From NCBI RefSeq assembly GCF_036924525.1, contig NZ_JAZHRU010000001.1, forward strand, positions 5,733,001 through 5,797,000: a stretch of DNA of 64,000 nucleotides, read 5' to 3'. Source of the stretch: Bradyrhizobium sp. AZCC 1719 (GTDB taxonomy: Bacteria; Pseudomonadota; Alphaproteobacteria; Rhizobiales; Xanthobacteraceae). The position numbers and the translations under genes are program-made. Positions 35,678-44,384 of the stretch are shown piece after piece. Below the pieces are notes generated by a model, which saw only the letters and a list, made by a program, of their open reading frames with translations, searched no databases and was not told the origin of the DNA. Numbering within the stretch: position 1 is the first letter of the stretch; every line of letters starts with the position of its first letter.

Positions 35678-37747
35678 GTGCTCGCCGAAAATACCGATCA
35701 ATACCTGGAAAGCCTCAATCCGGAGCAGCGCCGGGCTGTCGAGCACGGCATCGGCCCGGATGGAACCATCGGCTCGCCGCTTCTTGTCATTGCCGGTGCA
35801 GGATCCGGAAAGACCAACACGCTCGCTCATCGTGTGGCCCACCTCATCATCAGAGGCGCCGACCCGCGTCGCATGCTGCTGATGACGTTTTCGCGCCGTG
35901 CCGCCGCCGAGATGACGCAGCGTGTCGAACGCATCGCGCGCCGCGTGCTTGGCGACAAGGCCGGCATCATGACGGAGGCGCTGACCTGGGCCGGGACGTT
36001 TCATGGTATCGGGGCGCGACTGCTGCGCGAATATGCCGAACGCATCGGCTTCGATCCGGCCTTCACCATCCATGATCGTGAGGATTCTGCTGATCTGCTC
36101 AACCTGGTGCGCCACGAGCTCGGATTTTCAAGAACCGAGTCTCGTTTTCCCACCAAGGGCACCTGTCTTGCGATCTATTCCCGTTGCGTGAACGCACAGG
36201 CGCCGATCGAGACGGTGCTCGGCCAGCATTATCCCTGGTGTTCGGGATGGGCGGATGCGCTCGAGCAATTGTTCGCTGCTTACGTCGAGGCCAAGCAGAA
36301 GCAGAACGTGCTCGACTATGATGACCTCCTGCTGTGGTGGTCGCAGATGGTCTCCGAGCCAGCAATCGCGCAGGAGATCGGCGGCCGGTTCGATCATGTC
36401 ATGGTCGACGAGTATCAGGACACCAATCGGCTGCAGGCGACGATACTCCTGGCGCTCAAGCCGGATGGGCGCGGCCTTACCGTGGTGGGGGACGACGCCC
36501 AATCGATCTATTCGTTTCGCGCGGCCACCGTCAGAAACATTCTGGATTTTCCCGATCACTTCAGCCCAAAAGCAGAGATCGTCACGCTCGACCGCAATTA
36601 TCGCTCCACTCAGCCGGTTCTAGCGGCCGCCAATGGCGTGATCGGACTTGCCAGGGAACGCTTCACCAAGAACCTCTGGACTGAGCGCAATTCGGCGCAG
36701 TTGCCGCGTCTGGTCACGGTTCGCGATGAGGCCGACCAGGCGCGCTACATCGTCGAACAGGTGCTGTCGAACCGCGAGGAAGGATCGCGTCTCAAGGAGC
36801 AGGCTGTCCTGTTTCGGACGTCCTCACACAGCGGCCCGCTGGAGGTCGAGCTGACGCGGCGCAATATTCCGTTCGTCAAGTTCGGCGGCTTGAAGTTTTT
36901 GGACGCCGCCCACGTAAAAGACGTGCTTGCGCTGCTCAGGTTCGTCGAGAACCCGCGGGACCGCGTCGCCGGATTCCGCGTGCTTCATTTGCTGCCCGGC
37001 ATCGGCCCGGCGTCGGCCCAGCGCATTCTCGATCAAACCACCGTAATGGCCGATCCGATCTCCGCGCTCGCAGCGCTGCCGACGCCTCCCCGCGCCGGCC
37101 AGGATTGGAGCGACTTTGTCGAAACGCTCGCCAATATCCGCTATTCGGAATGGCCTGTTGATATCGAACGTATCAGGTTCTGGTACACCCCGCATCTGGA
37201 GCGAATCCATGAGGATGCCGAGGTGCGGCTGGCCGACCTGCTACAGCTCGAGCAGATCGCCTCGGGCTATCCTTCCCGCGAGCGCTTTCTGACCGAGCTC
37301 ACGCTCGATCCGCCTGATGCGACCAGCGATCGCTCCGGGCCACCACTGCGCGACGAGGACTATCTGATCCTGTCCACGATCCACTCTGCCAAGGGGCAGG
37401 AGTGGAAGTCGGTATTCGCCTTGAACGTCGTCGACGGCTGCATGCCGTCTGATCTTGGCGCCGGCACGACGGCTGAACTCGAAGAAGAGCGACGCCTTCT
37501 CTACGTCGCGATGACGCGCGCCAAGGACGATCTGCATCTGATTGTGCCGCACCGCTTCTTCGTGCACGGCCAACAGGCACGCGGCGACCGGCATGTCTAT
37601 GCGTCCCGGACGCGCTTCATACCGGATCATCTGGTCAAGCTGTTCGAACGGCAGACATGGCCGGCGGCGTCCCCGGCGGCACACCCGACGCCAAGTCAAA
37701 ATGTGCAGATGGATATTCGTGAACGCATGCGCAGCATGTGGCGCTAG
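35678..37747 (+). CDS. UvrD/Rep-family ATP-dependent DNA helicase
   Basis: 689 residues, GTG start at 35678. SF1A 3'-5' helicase with complete motifs: Q motif LNPEQRRAV, Walker A AGAGSGKT, Ia TFSRRAA, Walker B DEYQDT, III GDDAQSIYSFR, IV LDRNYRST, V TIHSAKGQEW and VI YVAMTRAKDDL. It is a little shorter than UvrD (about 720) and lacks the long C-terminal extension. Role in repair or replication restart is inferred from the family. It is flanked by REP elements and has no operon partner. Confidence 0.94.
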   Translation: MLAENTDQYLESLNPEQRRAVEHGIGPDGTIGSPLLVIAGAGSGKTNTLAHRVAHLIIRGADPRRMLLMTFSRRAAAEMTQRVERIARRVLGDKAGIMTEALTWAGTFHGIGARLLREYAERIGFDPAFTIHDREDSADLLNLVRHELGFSRTESRFPTKGTCLAIYSRCVNAQAPIETVLGQHYPWCSGWADALEQLFAAYVEAKQKQNVLDYDDLLLWWSQMVSEPAIAQEIGGRFDHVMVDEYQDTNRLQATILLALKPDGRGLTVVGDDAQSIYSFRAATVRNILDFPDHFSPKAEIVTLDRNYRSTQPVLAAANGVIGLARERFTKNLWTERNSAQLPRLVTVRDEADQARYIVEQVLSNREEGSRLKEQAVLFRTSSHSGPLEVELTRRNIPFVKFGGLKFLDAAHVKDVLALLRFVENPRDRVAGFRVLHLLPGIGPASAQRILDQTTVMADPISALAALPTPPRAGQDWSDFVETLANIRYSEWPVDIERIRFWYTPHLERIHEDAEVRLADLLQLEQIASGYPSRERFLTELTLDPPDATSDRSGPPLRDEDYLILSTIHSAKGQEWKSVFALNVVDGCMPSDLGAGTTAELEEERRLLYVAMTRAKDDLHLIVPHRFFVHGQQARGDRHVYASRTRFIPDHLVKLFERQTWPAASPAAHPTPSQNVQMDIRERMRSMWR

Positions 37748-37760
37748 CAGCGTAGCAAAC

Positions 37761-37846
37761 GTAGCCCGGATGAGCGCAGCGATATCCGGGATCACTCCAT
37801 CCCAAGCACCCCGCCCCGCATATCGCTTTGCTCATGCGGGCTACGC
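37761..37846. repeat. REP-like pair (gtagcccggatgagc...ctcatgcgggctacgc)
   Basis: Two inverted units of the GCCCGGATGAGCGCAGCGATATCCGGG family between the convergent helicase and PepSY genes. Confidence 0.78.
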
Positions 37847-37876
37847 GCTACGCGCTACTCGCCGGTGAGAACGCCA

Positions 37877-38137
37877 CTACCATCCGCGATTCATGTGGCG
37901 CACCTCGCCGGTTCGCGAGTCGACATAGACTTCCATCCAGCGGCCCGCGCGGTCGCGGCCTTTGATCTCCCACTGATCGCCCTGGAACTGGGTATAGGAC
38001 ACCGTCATGACGCCGAGACCGGTCGCGACGTCGAGCGCGGTCTCCATCGAAATCTGGTCACCGGAATCGAAGGCAACGGCAGGTGTCGCTGCACCAAGCG
38101 CTAAGGCAGTGACAATTGGAAGAATGACATTTCGCAT
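37877..38137 (-). CDS. PepSY domain-containing exported protein
   Basis: 86 residues from the ATG at 38137, preceded by AGGAGTGTCC. Signal peptide (MRNVILPIVTALALGAATPA, cleavage near AVA-FDS), then a PepSY-like domain (ISMETALDVATGLG, QGDQWEIKGRDRAGRWMEVYV, GEVRHMNRGW). PepSY domains are often inhibitory or binding modules in the periplasm. An exact EcfG-type promoter sits about 42 bases upstream, so it is probably part of the general stress response. Confidence 0.85.
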   Translation of the reverse strand: MRNVILPIVTALALGAATPAVAFDSGDQISMETALDVATGLGVMTVSYTQFQGDQWEIKGRDRAGRWMEVYVDSRTGEVRHMNRGW

Positions 38138-38178
38138 GGACACTCCTGTCGAACGCGTTGAGCTGTTACGCCAATTAG

Positions 38179-38203
38179 AACGAGCGGCAGGGTAGTGTGT
38201 TCC
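38179..38203 (-). promoter_or_regulatory. EcfG (general stress sigma factor) promoter
   Basis: On the - strand GGAAC (38203-38199), 16-base spacer, CGTT (38182-38179): an exact match to the alphaproteobacterial EcfG consensus. Drives the PepSY gene with a leader of about 35 bases. Confidence 0.75.
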
Positions 38204-38343
38204 GACACCAGAGATCGCGGAACAGCCAGAAATTTCGGCAGTTGTGGCGATTTCGCGGCGGTTCCCGCTCGCTAACTAGCCCGCCATGCACGCCTGGAGC
38301 AGCGTAGTACCCAAGCGTGGTCCGAATGATCGTCGAGCAGAAG

Positions 38344-38370
38344 AAAAGCCCGGCTCAAGGCCGGGCTTTT
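38344..38370 (-). terminator. rho-independent terminator
   Basis: AAAAGCCCGGC / GCCGGGCTTTT with loop tcaag; T-run on the - strand. It ends the SH3-protein transcript (stop at 38377). Confidence 0.92.
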
Positions 38371-38376
38371 CGTTCA

Positions 38377-39420
38377 CTATCGCCTGTCCTGACCGGGGCC
38401 TCCGCCGCCGCCCGGTCCACCGCCACCGCCACCGCGCGGTGCGATCTGCGGCGCGCCGCCGCCCTGCGGCGCGGGCGCTGCTGCACGCGGGGCGGCCGGG
38501 GCCGGCGCCTGCTGCGCGCGTACGTTCGGCGGGCCGCCGCCACCGCGCGCCGCATCGGGCTGCGTCATGCGGGGCGTGGCACGCTCCATCCGCGGCGCAG
38601 CTGCACGCGGTTCGTCATGGCCGCGTGCCACGATCGGCGGCGTCTGCTGCGTACGTCCACCGCGGACCATCGGCTGCTCGCGCACCGTTGATCTTGCGCT
38701 CTCACGCGTGATCCGCGCGTTCTCTCGCGCCGTCCGCGCGTCTTCGCGCGTCATGCGGTCCCGCACCACCGCGCGTTCGCGCGCATCACGCGTCGTGATG
38801 TCCCTCTCCCGCGTCACGCGTTCCGTCACACCGGCGCGGCTCCGCTCCGTCACACCGGCGCGCGTCCGTTCCTCGACACGGGCACGCGACCTCTCCTCGA
38901 CACCAACACGCGCATTTGCACGCGTCCTTGCCTCGGGGAGCGCAGCGTCGCGCGCGACCGCCGCGCGGCCGATCCGGGCCGCCGAGCGGTCGATCGTCAA
39001 CCGCGTCGCGACACGCTCATGCGATCGCCAGTAGCCGCTCCAGTGGGCGCGGCGGTGATACCAGGGACGTGCCGCATAGTGGCTCGACCAGTACGTGGTC
39101 AGCACGAACGGCACGATGGGAACGTCGATCTCGTCGACATAGTCGGGCAGATAGACGTAGCGGTTGCGGTAGAGATATTGGAGATATCGCGACGACACCC
39201 AGCCCCGATCCTCCGACCAGCTCACATCGCACCAGGCCTTGCCTCTGAAGCACCCATGGATGTTGACACGGGTGCCGCCGGGAATGCGGTCGACGGTCGG
39301 AAAGCCTTCACCGGGCCCAGCCTTGAGGCTGACTGTGGTAGTAACGATGCCCGGCGCCGCCAGTGCGGCGGTCGGCATCAGCAGCACGGCTGCTGCAATG
39401 AACAATGCTCTAAATTTCAT
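38377..39420 (-). CDS. SH3-domain exported protein with Arg/Glu repeats and Gly/Pro-rich tail
   Basis: 347 residues from the ATG at 39420 (AGGAGGAATTCGCC before it). Signal peptide ending ALA-APG. Residues 22-85 form a bacterial SH3 domain (TTTVSLKAGPGEGFPTVDRI, GKAWCDVSWSEDRGWVSSRY). Next comes a Tyr/Trp-rich linker, then residues 165-250, about ten Arg/Glu/Thr-rich repeats such as VEERSRAR and VTERSRAG, likely a charged coiled coil or disordered rod. The tail is Pro/Ala/Gly-rich, ending GGGGPGQDRR. SH3b domains usually bind peptidoglycan. An exact EcfG promoter is 25 bases upstream of the start codon. Confidence 0.85.
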   Translation of the reverse strand: MKFRALFIAAAVLLMPTAALAAPGIVTTTVSLKAGPGEGFPTVDRIPGGTRVNIHGCFRGKAWCDVSWSEDRGWVSSRYLQYLYRNRYVYLPDYVDEIDVPIVPFVLTTYWSSHYAARPWYHRRAHWSGYWRSHERVATRLTIDRSAARIGRAAVARDAALPEARTRANARVGVEERSRARVEERTRAGVTERSRAGVTERVTRERDITTRDARERAVVRDRMTREDARTARENARITRESARSTVREQPMVRGGRTQQTPPIVARGHDEPRAAAPRMERATPRMTQPDAARGGGGPPNVRAQQAPAPAAPRAAAPAPQGGGAPQIAPRGGGGGGPGGGGGPGQDRR

Positions 39421-39444
39421 GGCGAATTCCTCCTCTCGAGCAGG

Positions 39445-39469
39445 AACGCCGCAGCGAAACAGGTGTTCC
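39445..39469 (-). promoter_or_regulatory. EcfG (general stress sigma factor) promoter
   Basis: On the - strand GGAAC (39469-39465), 16-base spacer, CGTT (39448-39445). Exact consensus. Leader to the SH3-protein start is about 17 bases. Confidence 0.75.
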
Positions 39470-39607
39470 CTGAGGAGGGGTCGCGTTGGCCGAAGGAGGC
39501 AAGCGTCTCGCAGGCGCGAGACGCGGCGCTCTCGTTTGTCATGCGATCTGCGCAAACTCAGGGCGATCTCGGCAGGCATGCCTCGGAGACCACGAGCACC
39601 CCTTCCC

Positions 39608-40606
39608 TTACCCACCCTCCGGTTTGATCCCCGCCGCCTTCATGATCGGCAGCAGCCGCGCTTCCTCGCTGTCGCGATAGGCCATGATCTCCTGCGGGGT
39701 GGTCGGCCACGTAGTGGCGCCCAAGTCGGCGTAGCGCTGTTTGAGCCAGGGGTCGTTCAAGGCCTTTGCGGTGAGCGCGTTGATCTGCGCGACGAGGTCG
39801 GGCGGCATGTTGGCGGGGCCGATCAGCGCGGTCCATGAGGTCATCTCGTAGCCGGGCAGCAATTCGGCGAACGCGGGCACGTCGGGCAGCTCCGCGATCC
39901 GCTTCTTCGCGGTGACCGCGACGGGCCGGATCGCACCCGAGCGCACGCTTGGCAGCGAGCCCGGTAGATTGTCGAACAGCAGATCGACATTGCCGCCGAG
40001 CAGGTCATTCAGCGCTGGAGCTGCGCCGCGATAGGGCACGTGGCGGAGCTGGACGCCGGCCATGCTGTTCAGCATCTCGCCGGAGAGATGCAGCGTGGTG
40101 CCGAAGCCGGCGGAGGCGTAGGTGTATTTGCCCGGCTCCTTCTTGAAGGCCGCGAGCAATTCCTTCAGGTCCGCGGAGAACAGGTCCTTCTTCGCGCTCA
40201 GGATGTTCGGCAATTGCCACATGCCTGTTATGAAGGTGAAATCCTCGCGCGGGCGATACGGGAGTTTTGCGTAGCTGCCGATCGCGAGCACATTGGAGGC
40301 GATGCCGCCGAGCCCGACCGTGTAGCCGTCCGCCGGCGCCTTTGCGACCGCGTCCGTGCCCAGCACGCCGCCAGCGCCGGCCTTGTTCTCGACCACGAAA
40401 GATTGTCCGGACAGTTCGCTCATCTTCTGGCAGAGCAGGCGCGAGAGCGTGTCGGTGGCGCCGCCGGCTGGAAAGCCGTTGACGTACTTCACGGGCCGGA
40501 TCGGCCAGGCCTCTGCCGCGCGTCCCGCACGCGGCACAAGCCACGGCGCGGCGACGGAAGAGCCAAGGAGCGCAAGCGCGCGACGGCGGTCGATAGACAG
40601 CGGCAT
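39608..40606 (-). CDS. Bug/TctC family substrate-binding protein
   Basis: 332 residues. The N-terminus has a twin-arginine-like signal (DRRRALALLGSSVA). The family fold is clear: PVKYVNGFPAGGATDTLSRL, VVENKAGAGGVLGTDAVAKA, GYTVGLGGIASNV and YASAGFGTTLHLSGEM. Periplasmic carboxylate binding is expected. No transporter genes are linked. It is only distantly related to the Bug protein at 34486. Confidence 0.92.
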   Translation of the reverse strand: MPLSIDRRRALALLGSSVAAPWLVPRAGRAAEAWPIRPVKYVNGFPAGGATDTLSRLLCQKMSELSGQSFVVENKAGAGGVLGTDAVAKAPADGYTVGLGGIASNVLAIGSYAKLPYRPREDFTFITGMWQLPNILSAKKDLFSADLKELLAAFKKEPGKYTYASAGFGTTLHLSGEMLNSMAGVQLRHVPYRGAAPALNDLLGGNVDLLFDNLPGSLPSVRSGAIRPVAVTAKKRIAELPDVPAFAELLPGYEMTSWTALIGPANMPPDLVAQINALTAKALNDPWLKQRYADLGATTWPTTPQEIMAYRDSEEARLLPIMKAAGIKPEGG

Positions 40607-40909
40607 CGGTGTCCTCCCCTTTTACGCCATGCGCCGTGTCGCAGCTTTTCGCTGTTCTCTTCTCCTTCGCTCCGTCTTCGATCGGCGTTCCGCGACGATC
40701 TCTGACGAGAGGTGGGGCGCGTTCGGCTGACACAGCTTACGGGCTGTGCGCGATGCTGGGAACCCGCTCACCAAAACAAAAGGGTCCCGACGATGGCGCA
40801 GTCCGTTTCACCCCGGGGCACTCGACCTGCATCTGTGATCTGGCCCACACGCGGTTCAAACCACCTGCCCTACACTTTCGCCCATGGTGCTCGAGTTCCG
40901 GGGACGGAT
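40607..40909. other. intergenic region, no gene seen
   Basis: 303 bases between the Bug gene and a small hypothetical gene. No open frame has both a ribosome binding site and plausible protein composition, and there is no strong repeat or hairpin. Confidence 0.5.
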
Positions 40910-41143
40910 ATGGACGACGAGTTTTGCAGGGAAAGGGCAAGGACAGTCAGGGCCCTCGCCGAGCAAGCTGACCCGTTGGTCAAGAGGCGGCTGCTGCAAC
41001 TGGCCTCCCACTACGAGCGCAGGATCACGCGGCCATCCGATATCCGGGGCAACCAGACGGCGACAGTGTCCCGGCCGTTTGAGGGCGCTTGGGAGCAAGA
41101 GGTCGAGCCATCGACCGAACGACCAGACCCTGATCGTCAATAG
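40910..41143 (+). CDS. small conserved hypothetical protein
   Basis: 77 residues from the ATG at 40910 after GGGGACGG. It begins MDDEFCRERARTVRALAEQA and continues DPLVKRRLLQLASHYERR, a helical pattern I associate with short uncharacterised proteins common in Bradyrhizobium. The C-terminus (EPSTERPDPDRQ) is disordered. Cytoplasmic; function unknown. Confidence 0.7.
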   Translation: MDDEFCRERARTVRALAEQADPLVKRRLLQLASHYERRITRPSDIRGNQTATVSRPFEGAWEQEVEPSTERPDPDRQ

Positions 41144-41181
41144 CCTGCCCCTACGCACTGACGCCGCCAGGGCAGCATTCT

Positions 41182-41895
41182 CTATCGGCGTGCACCGCGC
41201 GGTTTGACTGCCCCCTTCTTCCACAGCCGAAATCCGCCCTCGAACGCATTGGTGTTGGCGCCGAGGCGGACCTTGCGCGGCAGCTTGTCGATCTTGTCGG
41301 CGTTTCCGCCGCCCAGCATGACGTAATCCGGCTCCAATGCAGCGAGCAGACGCTTCAGGACGTCATCGACCGAGCGTTGCCATTTCTTCCTGCCAAAGCG
41401 CTTGAGGGCTGCGGCGCCGACGCATTGCTCGAACGTCTTGCCGTTGCGGTACGGCAGGTGAGCGAGCTCCATCGGTTCCAGAATGCCATCCACGATCATC
41501 GCAGAGCCGAGACCCGTTCCGAGCCCTAAGAAAAGCATCCGGCCGCCCTGGTAGCTGCCGATCGCCTGCATCAGCGCATCGTTAACGACCTTCGTCGGCC
41601 GGCCGAAGGCCTTTTCGAAATTGAAGCCGGCCCACCCCTGACCGAGATTGTGAGGCTCCGACAAGGGCCGGTTGTTGACCACAGGTCCCGGATACCCGAC
41701 GGCGATGAGGTCATAGGACCAGTCCTTCGTCAGCGCCTTGACCTTCCTCACCATCACTTTCGCTGATAGCTCGGGACCGGACGCAAACGCGCGCCTGGTT
41801 CGCTCCCTGCTCGTCATGACCTTCACGCGCGAACCGCCGACGTCGATCACGAGGATCGTGTGTCGCGACGCACGCTTGGCTGTTTTCTTCGCCAT
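41182..41895 (-). CDS. ROK family kinase, polyphosphate glucokinase-like
   Basis: 237 residues from the ATG at 41895. ROK/actin-fold sugar kinase: phosphate-1 motif LVIDVGGSRVKV, sugar-binding ND in VVNDALMQA, phosphate-2 GLGTGLGSAMIVDG, and LGGGNADKIDKLP at the adenosine site. The length and the DVGGSxVK start are typical of the short polyphosphate/ATP glucokinase subgroup, which phosphorylates glucose using polyphosphate. The zinc-binding motif of ROK repressors is absent. It is monocistronic. Confidence 0.85.
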   Translation of the reverse strand: MAKKTAKRASRHTILVIDVGGSRVKVMTSRERTRRAFASGPELSAKVMVRKVKALTKDWSYDLIAVGYPGPVVNNRPLSEPHNLGQGWAGFNFEKAFGRPTKVVNDALMQAIGSYQGGRMLFLGLGTGLGSAMIVDGILEPMELAHLPYRNGKTFEQCVGAAALKRFGRKKWQRSVDDVLKRLLAALEPDYVMLGGGNADKIDKLPRKVRLGANTNAFEGGFRLWKKGAVKPRGARR

Positions 41896-41971
41896 CAATT
41901 CGCGCCCTGCTCGATCGGATGATCATAACGCCAGCCGATGCTCACCTGAAGCGGAGAGACAAGCAGCGTCA

Positions 41972-42125
41972 CAGCTTTGTTCTGCATCCGACTCTATTTT
42001 GTTCGCAAGGAACGAATCGGAATCGTGCAAATCAGCGCGAGCCAATTCTTAATAACGCGTTTGCTTCGTGCTTGCGTGGCACGGATGCCGTGCTCGACCC
42101 GTTGGATCATCCGCCCTACTCGCTA
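41972..42125 (+). repeat. 105-base dispersed repeat, copy 2 (extended)
   Basis: Core 41972-42078; an additional 45 bases (ggatgccgtgctcgacccgt...catccgccctactcgct) are shared with copy 3. It ends 38 bases before csaA and so forms most of its leader. Confidence 0.85.
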
Positions 42126-42162
42126 TTCTCTGAAATCCCACCTACCAACCGAGACCGACGCC

Positions 42163-42507
42163 ATGTCCCCACTAAAACCCCAAGCCACCTACGACGACTT
42201 CGCCCGCCTCGATATCCGGATCGGCAAGGTCGTGGACGTGCAGCCGTTTCCCCGCGCGCGCAATCCGTCTTACAAGGTCGGCGTCGATGTCGGCGCTGAC
42301 CGGATCATGTGGTCGAGCGCGCAAGTGACGAACTATGAGCCGTCGGCACTGCTCGGCTCGCTCGTCGTGTGCGTCTGCAATCTCGGTGCGAAGAACATCG
42401 CGGGTTTTACGTCCGAACTCCTGATCCTCGGCGCGAAGGATGCGGAAGGTAATGTGATCGTGCTGGGTCCGCGCAGTGAGGTTGCGATCGGCAAGCCGAT
42501 CTTTTGA
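42163..42507 (+). CDS. csaA: tRNA-binding domain protein CsaA
   Basis: 114 residues from the ATG at 42163. OB-fold tRNA-binding domain of the EMAP-II/MetRS C-terminal type: FARLDIRIGKVVDVQPFPRA, YKVGVDVG, SSAQVTNYEP, LVVCVCNLGAKNIAGF and LGAKDAEGNVIVLGP. CsaA is a small dimeric protein with reported chaperone-like secretion activity and tRNA binding. The frame is open upstream into the dispersed repeat, but that portion is repeat sequence. Copies 2 and 3 of the repeat flank this gene. Confidence 0.93.
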   Translation: MSPLKPQATYDDFARLDIRIGKVVDVQPFPRARNPSYKVGVDVGADRIMWSSAQVTNYEPSALLGSLVVCVCNLGAKNIAGFTSELLILGAKDAEGNVIVLGPRSEVAIGKPIF

Positions 42508-42572
42508 TGCCACGCGTTACGCAGCTCGCACGAATGCGATAGCGACGGCGTCAGCAGAGAAAAAGCAGCACC

Positions 42573-42720
42573 GCAGCTTTGTTCTGCATCCGACTCTATT
42601 TTGTTCGCAAGGAACGAATCGGAATCGTGAAAATCAGCGCGAGCCGATTCTTAACGACGCGTTTGCTTCGTGCTTGCGCAGCGCGGATGCCGTGCTCGAC
42701 CCGTTGGCTCATCCGCGCTA
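42573..42720 (+). repeat. 105-base dispersed repeat, copy 3 (extended)
   Basis: Core 42573-42680 plus the 40-base extension shared with copy 2. Nearly identical to copy 2. Its end overlaps the 3' end of the frameshifted paiB gene. Confidence 0.85.
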
Positions 42721-43363
42721 CTGCTCAACGTCATACCCCAGCCCCGGCCGCAGCGTCCGCATCCTCTCGGCCAACCGCCTACTCCCCGTCTCCTCCGCGC
42801 GCGCGAGCTTATTCGCCACCGCCACGTGGTCCTCGTCGCTCTTGTGCTGGTTGAGCTTTGCCTGGCCCTCGATCTCATCGACGACGAGGTCGATGACGCG
42901 GATCGAGGCGAGCATCGTCTCGCGCTTGGTGGGCTCCATCTGCGCGAGGTCCCAGGGCTGCTTCGGCAGGCGCGCCTCGGCGGCCGCGAGCAGCGCGTCG
43001 CCGTGGGCGCGGTTCTCGTCGCGCTCGGCCAACCGCGCGACGCCGGAGAGATGCACGGCCTCGTAGAGCCAGGTCGAGACGTTGTCGCGCGAGGCATACC
43101 AGTCGTTGGAGACATAGGCGTCGTCGCCCGAGACGATTAGCAGGAAGCGCCTGTTGCCGTCGGCGAGTTCGACGAGCGGATTCTTGGGCCGTGAGATGGA
43201 TCTGGACGATCACGCGATCGTCGTGCTGCTGGAGCACAAACGGCACATGCGAGGCGCGCGGGCCGCGCTCGTCCGCGGCAACGATCACGCCAAAACCGCG
43301 CTCGGCCGCAAACGCGAGCGCGCGGCTCTCCTCGATGCGAAACTGGGGGCGAAGAATGTGCAT
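42718..43363 (-). pseudogene. PaiB-like FMN-binding regulator with +1 frameshift
   Basis: From the ATG at 43363 (MHILRPQFRIEESRALAFAA) the protein follows the PaiB/FMN-binding negative regulator family as far as VIVQIHLTA. The frame then shifts; the sequence continues one base over as KNPLVELADGN, VSGDDAYVSNDWY, VSTWLYEAVHLSG, down to LRPGLGYDVEQ at 42718. One extra G in the GGG at 43186-43188 (C on the coding strand) accounts for it. Repaired length is about 214 residues, normal for PaiB. PaiB proteins bind FMN/heme and influence sporulation or protease genes in Bacillus. The lesion is in a homopolymer, so sequencing error is possible. Confidence 0.85.
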
Positions 43364-43447
43364 GGCCAAGCGCTCGCTGGAGGATGATTGGCTTTCGTTG
43401 AGGCTAGCCTATTCTCTCCTGGTGGTCATCGGTCCGAGCCCAGCACA

Positions 43448-43553
43448 CAGCTTTGTTCTTCATCCGACTCCAATTTGTTCGCAAAGAACGAATCGGAATC
43501 GCGCAGATCAGCGCGGGCCAATTCTTAACAACGCGTTTGCTTCGCGCTTACGC
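43448..43553 (+). repeat. 105-base dispersed repeat, copy 4
   Basis: cagctttgttcttcatccga to ttcgcgcttacgcgcgga. Same orientation as the other three; more diverged than copies 2 and 3. Lies 85 bases beyond the 5' end of the paiB remnant. Confidence 0.82.
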
Positions 43554-43578
43554 GCGGATGCCGCACGCGCTCATAACG

Positions 43579-43608
43579 AAAAAGCCCGCGACGACATCGC
43601 GGGCTTTT
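43579..43608 (-). terminator. rho-independent terminator
   Basis: Stem AGCCCGCGA / TCGCGGGCT with loop cgaca and T-runs on both strands. It is 59 bases after the stop of the small exported protein gene at 43667 and probably ends that transcript. Confidence 0.9.
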
Positions 43609-43666
43609 GAAACTTCGGCAAGGCGCTCAGCCGGCGCCAGCTCAAGCGCCGATCTAACGGTAGTGT

Positions 43667-43936
43667 TCAGCGAACGGCGCGACCGGTGGTGTCGGTCTGG
43701 CCTTGTGCGGTGGTGATCCTGTTCCGCGGCGTCAGGACGCTGAGCTGAAACGGCGTGGCCGACGCGGCGACCGGCGATGCTTCCTGGACGTTTTCAGCGC
43801 CCAGCGCCTGAACCTGCACGGCCGAAACCGGTAAACCCGCCTTTTCATAGGACGGCAACTCGGCTGCGACAGCACCAGTTGCAGCCGTCATCGCGAGCAC
43901 AGCGGCGGCAGCGATGGACAGGGAAATCTTCTTCAC
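43667..43936 (-). CDS. small exported hypothetical protein
   Basis: 89 residues. Signal peptide MKKISLSIAAAAVLAMTAAT with cleavage near AVAA-ELP. The mature 65 residues are polar and probably disordered (EKAGLPVSAVQVQALGAENV, TPRNRITTAQGQTD). No cysteines. The ATG follows GGAGAATTGAAG. The family is not recognised beyond a general resemblance to short alphaproteobacterial periplasmic proteins. Confidence 0.75.
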   Translation of the reverse strand: MKKISLSIAAAAVLAMTAATGAVAAELPSYEKAGLPVSAVQVQALGAENVQEASPVAASATPFQLSVLTPRNRITTAQGQTDTTGRAVR

Positions 43937-44159
43937 TTCAATTCTCCATAGGTAGCTTGAAATACGGACCTAATAATCATTTTGCTGCGCTGCAATAGTC
44001 GATTGTTGCAATGCACACATGCGGTGGCAGAATGCGGAACCGGCCGTTGGTCGCTCGACCAGCCGTATGGGTTCGCTGGAATTTTCCGCATTGCAGGCGG
44101 GGGAAGCAGAAAGCGCAGCACGAGTCGGAGGTTCCATTAGGAAGCGGAGCAAGCGGCGC

Positions 44160-44310
44160 CCCTCTCCCCAACCCTCTCCCGCAAGGGGAGAGGGAACCCA
44201 TCCGCACTGCGTCCCTGACGGTGCAGACCAGAACGACCGTATGGTTCTGTTAGGTGAGCACGCTCGTCAGGCTCCCTCCCCCCTTGCGGGGGAGGGTTGG
44301 GGAGAGGGGT
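44160..44310. repeat. inverted pair of CT/GA-rich palindromic repeats
   Basis: CCCTCTCCCCAACCCTCTCC-type unit at 44160-44195 and its reverse complement at 44272-44310, each with its own small hairpin (cccgcaagggg / ccccttgcggggg). Together they could form a long stem around 75 bases. This is a common dispersed element of Bradyrhizobium-type genomes. Confidence 0.8.
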
Positions 44311-44384
44311 AAGCCGCGAGCTCCGCCCTCTCATACTGTGCCGCGTAATCCACTGCTCTCGCGATGAATTGGTGGGGCCGCCAT

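Noticed and set aside
32151..43553. Coding potential of the 105-base repeat (frame with RKERIGIxQISA)
   Set aside because: Frames end at different places and run into unrelated sequence or other genes; ribosome binding sites are absent.
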